Shown here: in pieces, positions 19,067 to 27,121 of the stretch
Layout: each line of letters starts with the position of its first letter
How positions within the stretch are numbered: the stretch's first letter is position 1
Assembly: GCA_031291295.1 (NCBI GenBank)
Contig: JARLJI010000032.1
Coordinates: forward strand, 1 to 45,344
Source of the DNA: Rhodoferax sp.
GTDB taxonomy: Bacteria; Pseudomonadota; Gammaproteobacteria; Burkholderiales; Burkholderiaceae_C
Reading direction: 5' to 3'
Length of the DNA stretch: 45,344 nucleotides
Program-made: the position numbers and the translations under genes
Notes under the pieces: model-generated
The model's database searches: none
What the model was told of the DNA's origin: nothing
The model's input: the letters and a program-made list of their open reading frames with translations, nothing else

Positions 19067-20499
19067 AGCACGCCATCAAGCACATTCATTTTGTCGGCAT
19101 CGGCGGCTCGGGCATGAGCGGCATTGCCGAAGTGCTGCTGAACCTCGGCTACACCATTTCGGGCTCCGACCTGTCCGACAGCGTCACGCTCAAGCGGCTG
19201 GGCGGCCTGGGCATCAAGACCTTTGTCGGCCATGCGGCCGGCAACGTGGCCGGGGCCGATGCGGTGGTGACCTCCACCGCCGTGCAGCAGGACAATCCGG
19301 AAGTCATCGTGGCACGGGAGAAGAAGATCCCCGTGGTGCCGCGCGCCCTCATGCTGGCCGAGCTGATGCGCCTGAAGCAGGGCATCGCGATTGCCGGCAC
19401 GCACGGCAAGACCACCACCACCAGCCTGGTCGCGAGCGTGCTGGCCGAGGCCGGCTTCGACCCGACCTTCGTGATCGGCGGGCGCCTGAACAGCGCGGGG
19501 ACCAACGCCAAGCTGGGCAGCGGCGACTACATCGTGGTGGAGGCGGACGAATCGGATGCCTCGTTCCTGAACCTGCTGCCCGTGATGGCCGTCGTGACGA
19601 ATATCGACGCGGACCACATGGAAACCTATGGCCATGACTTTGCCAGGCTCAAGGCGGCATTCGTCGAGTTCCTGCACCGCATGCCCTTCTACGGCACGGC
19701 CATCCTGTGCACCGACGATGCCGCCGTGCGCGCGATCGTGCCCGAAGTTTCTTGCCCGATCACCAGCTATGGCATGAACGAGGATGCGCAGGTGCGCGCC
19801 ATCGACGTGCGCGCGGTCGGCGGCCAGATGCATTTCACGGTGCAGCGGCGCAACGGCGTCACGCTGCCGGACCTGGACGTGGTGCTGAATCTGGCCGGCG
19901 AGCACAACGTGCGCAACGCCCTGTCGGCGATTGCGGTGGCGGTGGAATTGAATGTGCCCGATGCGGCGGTGCTGAAGGCGCTCGCGGAATTTCACGGCGT
20001 CGGGCGCCGCTTCCAGCGCTATGGCGAGGTGCCGACCAAAACCGGTGTTGGCACCTTCACGCTGATCGATGACTACGGCCACCATCCGGTCGAGATGGCG
20101 GCCACGCTGGCCGCCGCGCGCGGCGCCTTTCCGGGGCGGCGCCTGGTGCTGGCGTTCCAGCCGCACCGCTACACCCGCACGCGCGACTGCTTCGAGGATT
20201 TCATCAAGGTCATCGGCCAGGCCGACGCCGTGCTGCTGGCCGAGGTGTATGCGGCCGGCGAGGCGCCGATCGTGGCGGCCGACGGCCGCACGCTGGCGCG
20301 CGCGCTGCGCGTCGCCGCCAAGGTCGAGCCGGTGTTCGTGGACGACATCGCCGCCATGCCGCAGGCCATCCTGGACAACGCCCTGGACGGCGACGTGGTG
20401 ATGTGCATGGGCGCCGGGACGATTGGCGCGGTGCCGGCGAAGGTCATCGAGTTGCTACAAAATAAAGAGCAAACTGTGCAGACAGGACAAGGGATATGA
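19063..20499 (+). CDS. murC: UDP-N-acetylmuramate--L-alanine ligase MurC
   Basis: First Mur ligase, adding L-Ala to UDP-MurNAc with ATP. 478 aa. N-terminal [15 protein letters not shown] nucleotide fold, ATP loop [19 protein letters not shown], and [10 protein letters not shown] are diagnostic. The last ~16 residues ([15 protein letters not shown]) extend past the usual end and are encoded by a partial interspersed repeat (20454-20495). 4-bp overlaps with murG and ddlB. Confidence 0.97.
   Translation: MKHAIKHIHFVGIGGSGMSGIAEVLLNLGYTISGSDLSDSVTLKRLGGLGIKTFVGHAAGNVAGADAVVTSTAVQQDNPEVIVAREKKIPVVPRALMLAELMRLKQGIAIAGTHGKTTTTSLVASVLAEAGFDPTFVIGGRLNSAGTNAKLGSGDYIVVEADESDASFLNLLPVMAVVTNIDADHMETYGHDFARLKAAFVEFLHRMPFYGTAILCTDDAAVRAIVPEVSCPITSYGMNEDAQVRAIDVRAVGGQMHFTVQRRNGVTLPDLDVVLNLAGEHNVRNALSAIAVAVELNVPDAAVLKALAEFHGVGRRFQRYGEVPTKTGVGTFTLIDDYGHHPVEMAATLAAARGAFPGRRLVLAFQPHRYTRTRDCFEDFIKVIGQADAVLLAEVYAAGEAPIVAADGRTLARALRVAAKVEPVFVDDIAAMPQAILDNALDGDVVMCMGAGTIGAVPAKVIELLQNKEQTVQTGQGI
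20454..20495 (+). repeat. Interspersed repeat (family 2), partial copy at the murC 3' end
   Basis: GCTACAAAATAAAGAGCAAA, then TGTGCAGACAGGACAAGGG. The first block matches the GCTACAAAAAA blocks in murG and aroE. It supplies the MurC tail and the sequence before the ddlB ATG. Divergent. Confidence 0.4.
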
Positions 20500-21491
20500 G
20501 CCAGATTCTTTCAAACTTCGGCAAACTCGACGGAGCCATCCTGGGCAAGGTCGCGGTGCTGCTGGGCGGCCGCTCGGCCGAGCGCGAAGTCTCGCTGATG
20601 TCGGGCAACGGCGTGCTGCAGGCGCTGCGCGCGCACGGTGTCGATGCCCACGCCTTCGATCCGGCCGAGCGCGACCTGGGCGAGCTCAAGCGCGAAGGTT
20701 TTGCGCGCTGTTTCATCGCGCTGCACGGCCGCTATGGCGAGGATGGCACCGTGCAGGGTGCGCTGGAGCTGCTCGGCATTCCCTATACCGGCCCGGGCGT
20801 GATGGCGTCGAGCATTGCGATGGACAAGGTCATGACCAAGCGCGTCTGGAGCGCCGAGGGACTGCCCACGCCCAGGTACGTGTGCCTGGCGCCCGATCAG
20901 CAGACGCAACAGCAGGTGCTTGCCGTGCCCGATGATCTGGGCCTGCCGCTGATCGTCAAGCCGCCGCGCGAAGGCTCGTCGATCGGCGTCACCAAGGTCC
21001 AGGGGTATTCGCAGATGCAGGACGCGGTGCGCCTGTCGGCCAGTTACGACCCGGACGTGCTGTGCGAGGAATTCATCGAGGGCGAGGAGGTGACCTGCCC
21101 GGTGCTGGGCCGTGGCGCTGAAGCGCGCGCGCTGCCGGTGATCCGCATCAATGCGCCCGATGGCGCCTACGACTACCAGAACAAGTACTTCACCGACACG
21201 GTCCAATACCAGTGCCCGAGCGGCCTGCCTGCGGCCGAGGAGCGCGAGATCCAGCGCCTCGTGCTGGCGTCGTACCGCACCCTCGATTGCCGCGGCTGGG
21301 GCCGTGCCGACCTGATGATCCGCGCCAGCGACCGCAAGCCGTTCCTGCTCGAGATGAACACCTCGCCCGGCATGACGGGCCACTCGCTGGTGCCGATGTC
21401 GGCCCGGGCTGCGGGCATCAGCTACGAAGACCTGTGTGTCGGGGTGCTCGCCCTGGCGACGCTGGATTACAAGCCAAAGGCCACCGCATGA
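20496..21491 (+). CDS. ddlB: D-alanine--D-alanine ligase (DdlB type)
   Basis: ATP-grasp enzyme that makes D-Ala-D-Ala for MurF. 331 aa. [43 protein letters not shown] (ATP-grasp) and [15 protein letters not shown] are signature segments. ATG overlaps the murC stop. The TGA stop lies within the ATGA that opens a 22-codon mini-ORF leading into ftsQ. Confidence 0.97.
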   Translation: MSQILSNFGKLDGAILGKVAVLLGGRSAEREVSLMSGNGVLQALRAHGVDAHAFDPAERDLGELKREGFARCFIALHGRYGEDGTVQGALELLGIPYTGPGVMASSIAMDKVMTKRVWSAEGLPTPRYVCLAPDQQTQQQVLAVPDDLGLPLIVKPPREGSSIGVTKVQGYSQMQDAVRLSASYDPDVLCEEFIEGEEVTCPVLGRGAEARALPVIRINAPDGAYDYQNKYFTDTVQYQCPSGLPAAEEREIQRLVLASYRTLDCRGWGRADLMIRASDRKPFLLEMNTSPGMTGHSLVPMSARAAGISYEDLCVGVLALATLDYKPKATA

Positions 21492-21556
21492 GCGCCGCGC
21501 CGGGCCGCCCCAAGCAAGCTCGCGCCGCAGTGCGCAGCACGGAGGTACTCCAGTGA
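21488..21556 (+). CDS. 22-codon repeat-derived mini-ORF bridging ddlB and ftsQ
   Basis: ATG at 21488 overlaps the ddlB stop, and TGA at 21554 overlaps the ftsQ GTG at 21553. Translation could therefore pass ddlB to mini-ORF to ftsQ without a gap. The peptide starts [15 protein letters not shown] and is encoded by a variant of the family-1 repeat. It has no recognisable function; a role purely in translational coupling is inferred. It may not be a stable product. Confidence 0.45.
   Translation: MSAAPGRPKQARAAVRSTEVLQ
21489..21552 (+). repeat. Dispersed repeat (family 1 variant), copy D at the ddlB/ftsQ junction
   Basis: GCGCCGGGCCGCCCCAAGCA matches the end of copy C at 26242-26345 read on the minus strand. 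The second half diverges and ends with GGAGG, which serves as the ftsQ Shine-Dalgarno. It again begins at ATGAGC. Confidence 0.7.
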
Positions 21557-22338
21557 CCGAGTCGCTGCCCGTGCCGTTCGACGTCAAGATCATGAACCTG
21601 ACCGCCTCGGTCCTGTTCCTGGTTTGCGGCGCGCTGGTGCTGGCAGCCGCGGCCTGGTGGGCCCTGCGCAACCCGGTGTTTGCGATTGGCCGCATCACGG
21701 TGCAGGGCGACCTGGTGCACAACAATGTCGTGACCTTGCGCGCCAACGTCACGCCCCGGCTCAGCGGCAACTTCTTCACGGTAGACCTGGCGCGTGCGCG
21801 CAGCGCTTTTGAGGCCGTGCCCTGGGTGCGCCGCGCCGTGGTGCACCGCGCGTTTCCCAACCGCCTGCAGGTGGTGCTGCAGGAGCAGCAGCCCGTGGCG
21901 TACTGGGGCGCCGACAGCGAATCCACCCTGCTCAACAACTTCGGCGAAGTCTTCGAGGCGAATACCGATGACCTCGACCAGGACGACCTGCCGCACCTGA
22001 GTGGCCCGATGGATCAGGCCGCGGACGTGCTGGCGATGTACCAGACCCTCGCCCCGCTGTTCGCGCCGCTGGATGCCACGCTGCAGCAGTTGAGCCTGTC
22101 GGGGCATGGCGGCTGGCGCGCGCAGCTCGACAGCGGCGCCGTGATTGAGCTCGGGCATGGCACGCCCGATGAATTGACGGCGCGGGTGCAGCGTTTTGTG
22201 CATACGCTGACCCAGGTGACCTCGCGCTATGGCCGCACGGCGGCAGCGGTGGAATCAGCGGATTTGCGCCACCCCGACGGGTATGCGCTCAAGCTGGCCG
22301 GTGTGACCACGGTCAGCGCGGACGCGAAGAAAAAGTAG
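21553..22338 (+). CDS. ftsQ: Cell division protein FtsQ
   Basis: Bitopic divisome protein of the FtsQLB complex. 261 aa from GTG 21553, fixed by GGAGG at 21541-21545. A cytosolic N-terminus is followed by a transmembrane helix at ~17-38 and a POTRA domain (~45-115: FAIGRITVQGDLVHNN). The C-terminal FtsQ domain contains VPWVRRAVVHRAFPNRLQV. ftsA follows after 25 bp. Confidence 0.94.
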   Translation: MTESLPVPFDVKIMNLTASVLFLVCGALVLAAAAWWALRNPVFAIGRITVQGDLVHNNVVTLRANVTPRLSGNFFTVDLARARSAFEAVPWVRRAVVHRAFPNRLQVVLQEQQPVAYWGADSESTLLNNFGEVFEANTDDLDQDDLPHLSGPMDQAADVLAMYQTLAPLFAPLDATLQQLSLSGHGGWRAQLDSGAVIELGHGTPDELTARVQRFVHTLTQVTSRYGRTAAAVESADLRHPDGYALKLAGVTTVSADAKKK

Positions 22339-22363
22339 CGGCAACAGAGAAAACGGAATTCAT

Positions 22364-23593
22364 ATGGCAAAAGAATACAAGGACCTGGTCGTTGGACTGG
22401 ACATCGGAACCGCCAAGGTCATGGTGGTGGTCGCCGAGGTGTTGCCGGGCGGCGAGCTCAAGCTCGCGGGGCTCGGCGTGGCGCACAGCAATGGCCTCAA
22501 GCGCGGCGTGGTGGTCAACATCGACGCCACGGTGGCGAGCATCCAGCAGGCCTTGCGCGAGGCCGAGCTGATGGCCGACTGCAAGATCACGCGGGTCTAC
22601 ACCGGCATCACCGGCAGCCATATCCGCGGCATGAATTCCAGCGGCATGGTGGCGGTGAAGGACAAGGAAGTCACGCCGGCCGACGTGGCGCGCGTGATGG
22701 AGACCGCCAAGGCCATCAACATCTCCAGCGACCAGCGCCTGCTGCTGGTGGAGCCGCAGGAATTCGTGATCGACGGGCAGGAGGTCAAGGAGCCGATCGG
22801 CATGAGCGGCATCCGGCTCGAGGCGAAGATCCATATCGTGACCGGGGCGCAGAGCGCGGCCGAGAACATCATCAAGTGCGTGCGCCGCTGCGGACTCGAC
22901 GTGGACCAGTTGATGCTGAACGCGCTGGCCTCCAGCCAGGCCGTGCTGACCGAGGACGAGCGCGAACTCGGCGTGGCGCTGGTGGATATCGGCGCGGGCA
23001 CCACCGACGTGGCGATTTTCACCAATGGCGCGATTCGTCACACCGCGGTGATCCCGATCGCCGGCGACCTGATCACCAGCGACATCGCGATGGCGCTGCG
23101 CACCCCGACCAAGGACGCCGAAGACATCAAGGTGGAGAGCGGCTACGCCAAGCAGCTGCTGGCCGATCCCGACACGCAGGTCGAGGTGCCCGGCCTGGGC
23201 GACCGCGGCCCGCGCATGCTGAGCCGCCAGGCGCTGGCCGGCGTGATCGAGCCGCGCGTGGAAGAAATCTTCTCGCTGGTGCAGCAGGTGATCCGCGAAT
23301 CGGGCTACGAAGAGGTGCTGTCCTCGGGCATCGTGCTCACCGGCGGCAGCTGTGTGATGCCCGGCATGGTCGAGCTGGGCGAGGACATCTTCCTGAAGCC
23401 GGTGCGCCGCGGCAACCCCAAGTATTCCAGCGCGCTGGCCGACATGGTGGCGCAGCCGCGTGCGGCCACCGTGATGGGCCTGATGGAAGAGGCCCGGCTG
23501 GCGCGTCTGCGCGGCTTCAAGGTGGCGCAAAAAAATGGTTCCATGAAGACCGCGTTCGGCCGCTTCAAGGATTTCGTGGTGGGGAATTTCTGA
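22364..23593 (+). CDS. ftsA: Cell division protein FtsA
   Basis: Actin-like ATPase that tethers FtsZ to the membrane and recruits later divisome proteins. 409 aa. DLVVGLDIGTAKV (phosphate 1), DIGAGTTDVAIF (phosphate 2) and GIVLTGGSCVMPG (adenosine loop) are intact. The C-terminal FGRFKDFVVGNF is the amphipathic membrane-targeting helix. A 143-bp gap separates it from ftsZ. Confidence 0.97.
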   Translation: MAKEYKDLVVGLDIGTAKVMVVVAEVLPGGELKLAGLGVAHSNGLKRGVVVNIDATVASIQQALREAELMADCKITRVYTGITGSHIRGMNSSGMVAVKDKEVTPADVARVMETAKAINISSDQRLLLVEPQEFVIDGQEVKEPIGMSGIRLEAKIHIVTGAQSAAENIIKCVRRCGLDVDQLMLNALASSQAVLTEDERELGVALVDIGAGTTDVAIFTNGAIRHTAVIPIAGDLITSDIAMALRTPTKDAEDIKVESGYAKQLLADPDTQVEVPGLGDRGPRMLSRQALAGVIEPRVEEIFSLVQQVIRESGYEEVLSSGIVLTGGSCVMPGMVELGEDIFLKPVRRGNPKYSSALADMVAQPRAATVMGLMEEARLARLRGFKVAQKNGSMKTAFGRFKDFVVGNF

Positions 23594-23736
23594 CCATGCA
23601 AAGAACCTCCCACCTGACCCGAGGCAGCCCGCGATGGCGATGGCGATGCATCGGACCGCCCTCATGAACCCAACAACACGTAACGATAAAAATTTTTGGC
23701 AACTGCAACGTATCTGAAATATCCAAGGAGAAATAT

Positions 23737-24969
23737 ATGAGCATCGAAATGATTGAAGTGGAAGAGTTCAACCTGGGCACGCAGATCAAGGTGATCGGCG
23801 TGGGCGGCGGTGGCGGCAACGCGGTCGACCACATGATCCTGCGCAATGTGCAGGGCGTTGAGTTCATTTGCGCCAACACCGATGCGCAGGCCCTGAGCCG
23901 CTCCGCTGTGCACAAAACCATCCAGCTCGGGCAGACCGGCCTGGGCGCCGGCAGCAAGCCCGAGAAGGGCCGCGAGGCCGCCGAAGCCGCGCTGGACGAA
24001 ATCCGCGCGGCCATCGACGGCGCGCACATGCTGTTCATCACGGCCGGCATGGGCGGCGGCACCGGCACCGGCGCCGCGCCCGTGATCGCGCGCGTGGCCA
24101 AGGAAATGGGCATCCTCACGGTCGGCGTCGTGACCAAGCCGTTCGACTTCGAGGGCGGGCGCCGCATGACGAATGCGGACCAGGGCCTGGCCGAGTTGGA
24201 GGCCAACGTCGACTCGCTGATCGTGGTGCTGAACGAGAAGCTGCTCGAAGTGCTGGGCGACGACGTGACCCAGGACGAAGCCTTTGGCCACGCCAACGAC
24301 GTGCTGAAAAATGCCGTGGGCGGGATTGCCGAAATCATCAATGTGCCAGGCCACCTGAACGTCGACTTCGAAGACGTGCGCACCGTGATGAGCGAACCCG
24401 GCAAGGCCATGATGGGCACCGCCGTCGCTGGCGGCCCGGACCGCGCGCGCATTGCGGCCGAACAGGCGGTGGCCTGCCCGTTGCTCGAGGGCATCGACCT
24501 GTCGGGCGCCAAGGGCGTGCTGGTGCTGGTGACGGCGACCAAGGGCTCGCTCAAGCTGAGCGAATCCAAGCTCGCCATGAACACCATCCGCGCCTACGCC
24601 GCGCCCGACGCCCACGTGATCTACGGCGCCGCCTACGACGACAACCTGGGCGACGAGATCCGCGTCACGGTGGTGGCCACGGGCCTGAGCCGCCAGGGCA
24701 TGCGCCGCACCGCGCCGCCGCTGCAGGTGCTGCGCACCGGCACCGACAACATGCCGTTCAACGTGCCGAACCTGAACTCGGCGCTGGCGGGCGTTGGTGG
24801 CGCCGGCGCGATGCATGCGGGCAGCGCCCAGCCTGACTACGGCAACATGACGGTGCCCAGCGTGTGGCGTACCAACCGCACGCAGGCCGCGGCCAAGGTC
24901 GATGCGCTGTCTTCCGGCGGCATGGATGACTTCGAGATTCCGGCGTTCCTGCGCAAGCAAGCGGATTGA
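23737..24969 (+). CDS. ftsZ: Cell division GTPase FtsZ
   Basis: Tubulin homologue that forms the Z ring. 410 aa. The GTP-binding tubulin signature GGGTGTG is at 106-112, and the T7 loop NVDFEDVRTVM is present. The conserved C-terminal peptide DDFEIPAFLRKQ binds FtsA and ZipA-like partners. A strong AAGGAG (23725-23730) lies 6 nt before ATG. The 143-bp leader is AT-rich near 23680-23725 and may carry an extra promoter, but no good -35/-10 pair was found. Confidence 0.98.
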   Translation: MSIEMIEVEEFNLGTQIKVIGVGGGGGNAVDHMILRNVQGVEFICANTDAQALSRSAVHKTIQLGQTGLGAGSKPEKGREAAEAALDEIRAAIDGAHMLFITAGMGGGTGTGAAPVIARVAKEMGILTVGVVTKPFDFEGGRRMTNADQGLAELEANVDSLIVVLNEKLLEVLGDDVTQDEAFGHANDVLKNAVGGIAEIINVPGHLNVDFEDVRTVMSEPGKAMMGTAVAGGPDRARIAAEQAVACPLLEGIDLSGAKGVLVLVTATKGSLKLSESKLAMNTIRAYAAPDAHVIYGAAYDDNLGDEIRVTVVATGLSRQGMRRTAPPLQVLRTGTDNMPFNVPNLNSALAGVGGAGAMHAGSAQPDYGNMTVPSVWRTNRTQAAAKVDALSSGGMDDFEIPAFLRKQAD

Positions 24970-25015
24970 TGGGCGTAAAGCTACTGCGCGGTCCGATCTG
25001 ACGCCTGCGGTGCGC

Positions 25016-25033
25016 GCCGTACGGGTGTACGGC
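25016..25033 (+). other. 7-bp inverted repeat between ftsZ and lpxC
   Basis: GCCGTAC, loop GGGT, GTACGGC: a perfect 7-bp stem 47 bp after the ftsZ stop. No T-run follows, so it is not a classic intrinsic terminator. It may stabilise or pause the transcript. Confidence 0.4.
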
Positions 25034-25073
25034 TGTGCTCCTCGACGCCACCTCGGGCCGCTCGCTACGCTTT

Positions 25074-25107
25074 CCATCCCATCAATCCCTTCGCGAATGC
25101 GGGATGG
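25074..25107. promoter_or_regulatory. Nested inverted repeat upstream of lpxC
   Basis: Arms CCATCCC (25074-25080) and GGGATGG (25101-25107) enclose the perfect 8-bp palindrome TTCGCGAA (25090-25097). The right arm covers the expected -35 position of the lpxC promoter. It could be an operator or an RNA structure. Confidence 0.4.
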
Positions 25108-25119
25108 CGTCTGAAGCTC

Positions 25120-25131
25120 TAAAATCGCGCG
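25120..25131 (+). promoter_or_regulatory. -10 hexamer of lpxC placed for a leaderless transcript
   Basis: TAAAAT at 25120-25125, then exactly 6 nt to ATG 25132. With a -10 element spanning -12 to -7, the transcript would start at the A of the start codon. No Shine-Dalgarno is present and the -35 is weak. Confidence 0.5.
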
Positions 25132-26055
25132 ATGCTCCAGCAACGAACCCTCAAGACGTTGACCAGCGCGGTCGGCGTCGGCGTGCACAGCGGCCAGCGG
25201 GTCGAGCTCACCCTGCGGCCCGCGCAGCCCGACACCGGCATCGTGTTTCGCCGCGTGGATTTGCCGGTGCCGGTGGACATTCCCATGCTGGCCACTGCGG
25301 TGACCGACACCCGCATGGCCACCACCGTGTCGCACGGTGCGGGCAAGGTTGCCACGGTGGAGCACTTGATGTCGGCCTGCGCCGGGCTGGGCATCGATAA
25401 CCTTTACGTCGACATCACCGCCGAAGAAGTGCCCATCATGGATGGCTCGGCGGCGTCGTTCGTGTTCCTGCTGCAAAGCGCCGGCATCGCGCTGCAGAAC
25501 GCACCCAAGCGCTTTATCCGCGTGACCCAGCCGGTCGAAGTGCGCGAGGGCGAGGGCGCGTCGCTGAAGTGGGTCCGGCTCGAGCCCTTCAATGGCTACA
25601 AGCTCAGCTTCGAGATCGATTTCAACCATCCGGCCGTGGACTCGTCGGGCCAGCGTGTCGAGTTCGACCTGAGCACCGGCTCGTACAGCCGCGACATCGC
25701 GCGCGCGCGCACCTTCGGCTTCACCAAAGACGTGGAGATGCTGCGCACCCATGGCCTGGCGCTGGGCGGTGGGCTCGACAACGCCATCGTGATCGACGAC
25801 TACAAGGTGCTGAACGCCGACGGCCTGCGCTACGACGACGAGTTCGTCAAGCACAAGATCCTGGACGCCATGGGCGACATGTACATGCTGGGCAAGCCGC
25901 TGCTGGCCAGCTACAGCGCCTTCAAGTCCGGCCACGCGCTGAACAACAAGCTGCTGCGCGAGTTGCTGTCGCGCCCGGATGCCTACGAGGTCGTCACGTT
26001 CGATGACGAGAAGCTCGCGCCCAGCGGCTTTACCCAACTGGCGCGGGCCTGGTAG
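25132..26055 (+). CDS. lpxC: UDP-3-O-acyl-N-acetylglucosamine deacetylase LpxC
   Basis: Zinc amidase performing the committed step of lipid A synthesis in the cytosol. 307 aa, the usual length. The metal and catalytic residues are visible: Glu77-His78 in TVEHLM, His241 and Asp245 in HKILD, and His268 in SGHALNN. It closes the dcw cluster, 162 bp after ftsZ, with its own -10-like hexamer. It shows that the organism makes LPS. Confidence 0.98.
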   Translation: MLQQRTLKTLTSAVGVGVHSGQRVELTLRPAQPDTGIVFRRVDLPVPVDIPMLATAVTDTRMATTVSHGAGKVATVEHLMSACAGLGIDNLYVDITAEEVPIMDGSAASFVFLLQSAGIALQNAPKRFIRVTQPVEVREGEGASLKWVRLEPFNGYKLSFEIDFNHPAVDSSGQRVEFDLSTGSYSRDIARARTFGFTKDVEMLRTHGLALGGGLDNAIVIDDYKVLNADGLRYDDEFVKHKILDAMGDMYMLGKPLLASYSAFKSGHALNNKLLRELLSRPDAYEVVTFDDEKLAPSGFTQLARAW

Positions 26056-26064
26056 CCGATCGCC

Positions 26065-26241
26065 ATGGCGCTGTTTCGCGGGCTCTTCTTCGTGCTGTTG
26101 CTGGGCGCAGCGATTTTATTCGCGCTGTACGCGGTTACCGGGCAGTCCAAATACAGAAAATTCGGGTTGCGCATCGTCATCGGCACCTTGCTTGCGGCCT
26201 TCGGTTTCTTCGCGGTGCTGATCGTCCAGCGCGTCGCGTAA
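26065..26241 (+). CDS. Small inner-membrane protein (58 aa), unknown function
   Basis: ATG 26065 lies 9 bp after the lpxC stop; TAA at 26239-26241. The peptide has two hydrophobic segments (~6-24 and ~35-54) split by the basic loop GQSKYRKFG, predicting a hairpin with both ends on one side. Codon use resembles neighbouring genes. I recognise similar two-helix proteins after lpxC in related genomes but no function. The dispersed repeat follows immediately. Confidence 0.6.
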   Translation: MALFRGLFFVLLLGAAILFALYAVTGQSKYRKFGLRIVIGTLLAAFGFFAVLIVQRVA

Positions 26242-26345
26242 CTGGCCCCCACGCTTGCCACTGCGTGTGCTGCGCTGCCCCCCGAGGGGGTTGGCCTTGC
26301 TTGGGGCGGCCCGGCGCTGCGGCCGGTAGCCCCCACGCTTGTCGC
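26242..26345 (-). repeat. Dispersed GC-rich repeat (family 1), inverted copy C with partial tandem duplication
   Basis: Read on the minus strand it contains GGGCCGCCCCAAGCAAGGCC, CCCCCTCGGGGGGCAGCGCA and GCAAGCGTGGGGGCCA, matching copies A, B and D. A second GCCCCCACGCTTG (from ~26330) duplicates one end. It fills the convergent gap between the small membrane gene and ruvC. Confidence 0.85.
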
Positions 26346-26364
26346 TGCGTTCGCTGGCCTCGCC

Positions 26365-26913
26365 TCAGCGGCTGCGTCCCGCCTTGTACATGCCGCTGCT
26401 CTTGCGCTGCAGCGCTGTCGCCTGCGCCAGCCGGTGCATGGACTGGCCCACATGCGCGTGCGTGATCGCCAGGCCCAGCGCATCGGCCGCGTCGGTGCCG
26501 GGCAGGCCGGGCAGTTGCAGCAACCGCTGCACCATGGCCTGCACCTGCGCCTTGGCGGCCTTGCCGTGGCCCGCCACCGCCTGCTTCATCTGCAGCGCGG
26601 TGTACTCGGCCACCGGCAGGGCACTGCACACCAGTGCCGTCACGCAGGCGCCGCGCGCCTGGCCCAGCAGCAGCGTGGCCTGCGGGTTGACGTTGACGAA
26701 GACGATCTCGACCGATGCCGCATCGGGCCGGTAGCGCGCCACCACCTCGGTGATGCCGTCGAACAGCACCTTCAGGCGGGCCGGCAGGTTGCCGCGGTCC
26801 AGATGCGTGGTCTTGATGGTGCCGCTGGCCACATAGCTGAGCGCCGAGCCCGCCACGTCCACCACGCCGAAGCCGGTGGTTTGCAAACCGGGGTCGATGC
26901 CTAAAATTCTCAT
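26365..26913 (-). CDS. ruvC: Crossover junction endodeoxyribonuclease RuvC
   Basis: Holliday-junction resolvase working with RuvAB. 182 aa from the ATG at 26913 ([16 protein letters not shown]). The frame is open further upstream to 27006, but that part is repeat-derived and not conserved. The catalytic acidic residues are Asp7, Glu69, Asp141 and Asp144. ruvAB are not adjacent. Its upstream region is occupied by an interspersed repeat. Confidence 0.96.
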   Translation of the reverse strand: MRILGIDPGLQTTGFGVVDVAGSALSYVASGTIKTTHLDRGNLPARLKVLFDGITEVVARYRPDAASVEIVFVNVNPQATLLLGQARGACVTALVCSALPVAEYTALQMKQAVAGHGKAAKAQVQAMVQRLLQLPGLPGTDAADALGLAITHAHVGQSMHRLAQATALQRKSSGMYKAGRSR

Positions 26914-26916
26914 GAT

Positions 26917-26969
26917 GCTATTAATTTGGTAGCTACTTGTGCGCGACTCATAAGGGCTAGAGGCCAAAA
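26917..26969 (+). repeat. Interspersed ~50-bp repeat (family 2), intergenic reference copy upstream of ruvC
   Basis: Runs GCTATTAATTTGGTAGCTAC, then TTGTGCGCGACTCATAA, then GGGCTAGAGGCCAAAA. It lies outside coding sequence, directly before the ruvC start, so it probably carries the ruvC 5' leader or promoter. Confidence 0.7.
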
Positions 26970-27109
26970 CACCATCGAATCGAGTGGAAAAACGCGGGCA
27001 CCGCAAGGCTCAGCCAGCAGAAAAAGGCGCATCAGCTTGGCGAGCATGGACCGATGTTAACGTGCACTAGCGGCTCTTCCCGGCGCTCGCGCGCGGCGCG
27101 GGCGCGTGG

Positions 27110-27121
27110 TTCAATGCAGCC
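27110..27121 (+). promoter_or_regulatory. -10-like hexamer 6 nt before the MFS gene start
   Basis: TTCAAT at 27110-27115, 6 nt, ATG 27122, no Shine-Dalgarno. Same geometry as lpxC, tldD, rodA and others. The hexamer is weak by itself. Confidence 0.35.

Noticed and set aside
23594..23736. Promoter in the ftsA-ftsZ gap
   Set aside because: TTGGCA at 23696 has no acceptable -10 at 15-18 bp. The gap is AT-rich and may contain a promoter, but it could not be specified.
25035..25400. 121-aa plus-strand open frame overlapping the lpxC start
   Set aside because: Arg-rich shadow in another frame; LpxC from 25132 is full length and conserved.
26914..27006. Longer RuvC N-terminus
   Set aside because: The catalytic Asp must lie at residue 7 as in all RuvC; the extra sequence is an intergenic repeat.
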